60,850 bases of DNA from contig JALHIE010000033.1 of the NCBI GenBank assembly GCA_022840285.1, positions 1 through 60,850 of the forward strand. Direction: 5' to 3'. A program made the position numbers and the translations under genes. Each line of letters opens with the position of its first letter. Position 1 is the first letter of the stretch. The stretch is from Porphyromonadaceae bacterium (lineage in GTDB: Bacteria > Bacteroidota > Bacteroidia > Bacteroidales > Dysgonomonadaceae). A model generated the notes under the pieces. It was not told the DNA's origin, ran no database searches, and was given only the letters and a program-made list of their open reading frames with translations. Below, in pieces: positions 60,296-60,850 of the stretch.

Positions 60296-60757
60296 TTAAA
60301 AGAGCATCAGTTGTTTATCATCCACAAAGTCGACTTTGATAGACGGTTTCTTCGGCAAAAAGCTATAAGCCAATAAACCTGCTATCAGATTAGTAATAAA
60401 GTTGGTAAAACATCTGTGCCTTGTATGTTCAATCTGACAAATATTTTTCAGTTCGTCATTTACCGATTCAATAACAGCCCGCTTGCGAAGCATTACTCTG
60501 TCCTGTAAAGGAAGTTCTCAACCTTTCATGTTGTTTCTCATTTTTGCCACAAAGTGAATCCCGTCCACAAAAAGTATCTCTGCGAGTTTTTGGGAAACAT
60601 ATCCCCTGTCGGCATACAGTTTGCCCGATACCTTGCTGATGAAACTTTCCATTGAAAGCGGATGCCGGTCATCTATGTTTCCCTGAGTAATAACAAAGCT
60701 GATGATCTCACCTTTATCGTTAATGATAATATGCAGTTTAAAACCAAAGAACTGGAA
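60296..60757 (-). pseudogene. IS982-family transposase remnant
   Basis: On the minus strand the frame reads FQFFGFKLHIIINDKGEIIS, YADRGYVSQKLAEILFVDGI, then a TGA (60520-60518) in MRNNMKG-stop-ELPLQDRVM, and continues as LRKRAVIESVNDELKNICQI, THRCFTNFITNLIAGLLAYS to the end. YADRGY and the E of AVIESVNDEL are the last D and E of the IS982 DDE triad. The N-terminal half is gone: homology stops at 60757, next to the element that begins there. So the gene is both truncated and interrupted by a nonsense codon. The left element end may be near TTTAACGTGAGTTCG (60274-60288). Confidence 0.85.
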
Positions 60758-60850
60758 TTACTAACTTAGCCGGGACACAGAGTTAAGCATAAACGCTTAT
60801 TTTTGTGTAATATGAGAAAACAAAGAACCCATTTTGACAAGGCATTCAAA
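60758..60850 (+). mobile_element. start of a second insertion element that truncates the IS982 remnant
   Basis: The IS982 homology ends at 60757 and is followed by TTACTAACTTAGCCGGGACA and AGAGTTAAGC, then a -7-like TATTTTTG at 60798-60805 and an ATG at 60812. The G/C-rich block AGCCGGGACA would fit a terminal inverted repeat, but the other end is outside the window, so the exact boundary is a guess. Confidence 0.45.
60812..60850 (+). CDS. putative transposase start (IS3 OrfA-like), 3' end outside window
   Basis: Thirteen codons are visible, MRKQRTHFDKAFK, running off the window edge. This resembles the N-terminus of IS3-family OrfA helix-turn-helix proteins (basic start followed by a K/T-x-F-K pattern). 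It begins 6 bases after a TAnnTTTG element. Too short for a firm call. Confidence 0.45.
   Translation, partial: MRKQRTHFDKAFK

Noticed and set aside
1..60850. tRNA, rRNA, CRISPR, prophage or toxin-antitoxin genes
   Set aside because: Intergenic gaps were read for cloverleaf, spaced repeats and small gene pairs; none was convincing. A tRNA search program could still find one I missed.

Overview
The window reads as chromosomal DNA of an anaerobic member of the Bacteroidota, order Bacteroidales, most likely close to the Dysgonomonadaceae (Proteiniphilum/Petrimonas-like). The family-level placement is inference. The phylum is well supported: there is a SusC/SusD pair, a secreted protease with a type IX secretion C-terminal domain, BlaR/TonB proteins, an ECF sigma/FecR/STN-SusC signalling set, and the Bacteroidota -7 promoter element TAnnTTTG upstream of about eighteen genes. 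No tRNA, rRNA, CRISPR array or prophage was seen.

Left part (1-13.2 kb): the 3' end of a DUF6807 (PmoA-like) gene, a frameshifted TerC membrane protein, and a tight hydG-hydF-hydE operon for assembly of the [FeFe]-hydrogenase H-cluster, with no hydrogenase in view. Then come an orphan histidine-rich membrane peptide, trmD, an outer-membrane beta-barrel receptor, and a lysine-exporter (LysO) pair. The second half of that pair is fused in frame to a calcineurin-like phosphoesterase and is followed by a second, paralogous phosphoesterase.

Middle (13.2-45 kb): mostly housekeeping genes. On the minus strand are murF, a C1-type peptidase, tatD, yidD, rnpA, hemD, a DUF4271 gene, a LOG-family gene, metK (behind a SAM-II-type riboswitch candidate), and an overlapping recR-membrane protein-GNAT-sua5-clc operon. 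On the plus strand are an RNase H gene, an NlpC/P60 lipoprotein, prfB with its programmed +1 frameshift, a secreted trypsin-like protease, serC-serA, and a blaI-M56/TonB-M56/TonB cluster whose third gene is frameshifted. A class A penicillin-binding protein and a tldE-tldD pair follow on the minus strand.

Right part (45-60.2 kb): a visibly AT-richer polysaccharide-utilisation-type locus. It holds an ECF sigma factor, a FecR anti-sigma factor, SusC with an STN signalling domain, SusD, a BACON lipoprotein, a GH9 glycoside hydrolase, a very large DUF5107/TPR protein and a pectate-lyase-fold protein. The probable logic is substrate binding by SusC/SusD, signal transfer through STN-FecR to the sigma factor, and degradation by GH9 and partners. 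Strong hairpins lie between several of these genes. The window ends in a broken IS982-family transposase cut by a second insertion element.

Points most worth a second look: the LysO-phosphoesterase fusion, the M56 protein with three TonB C-terminal domains and a SusC-like DEVVVVGYG strand, three separate frameshifted genes, the SAM-II-like element at metK, and two operator-like palindromes that sit on or next to promoters.
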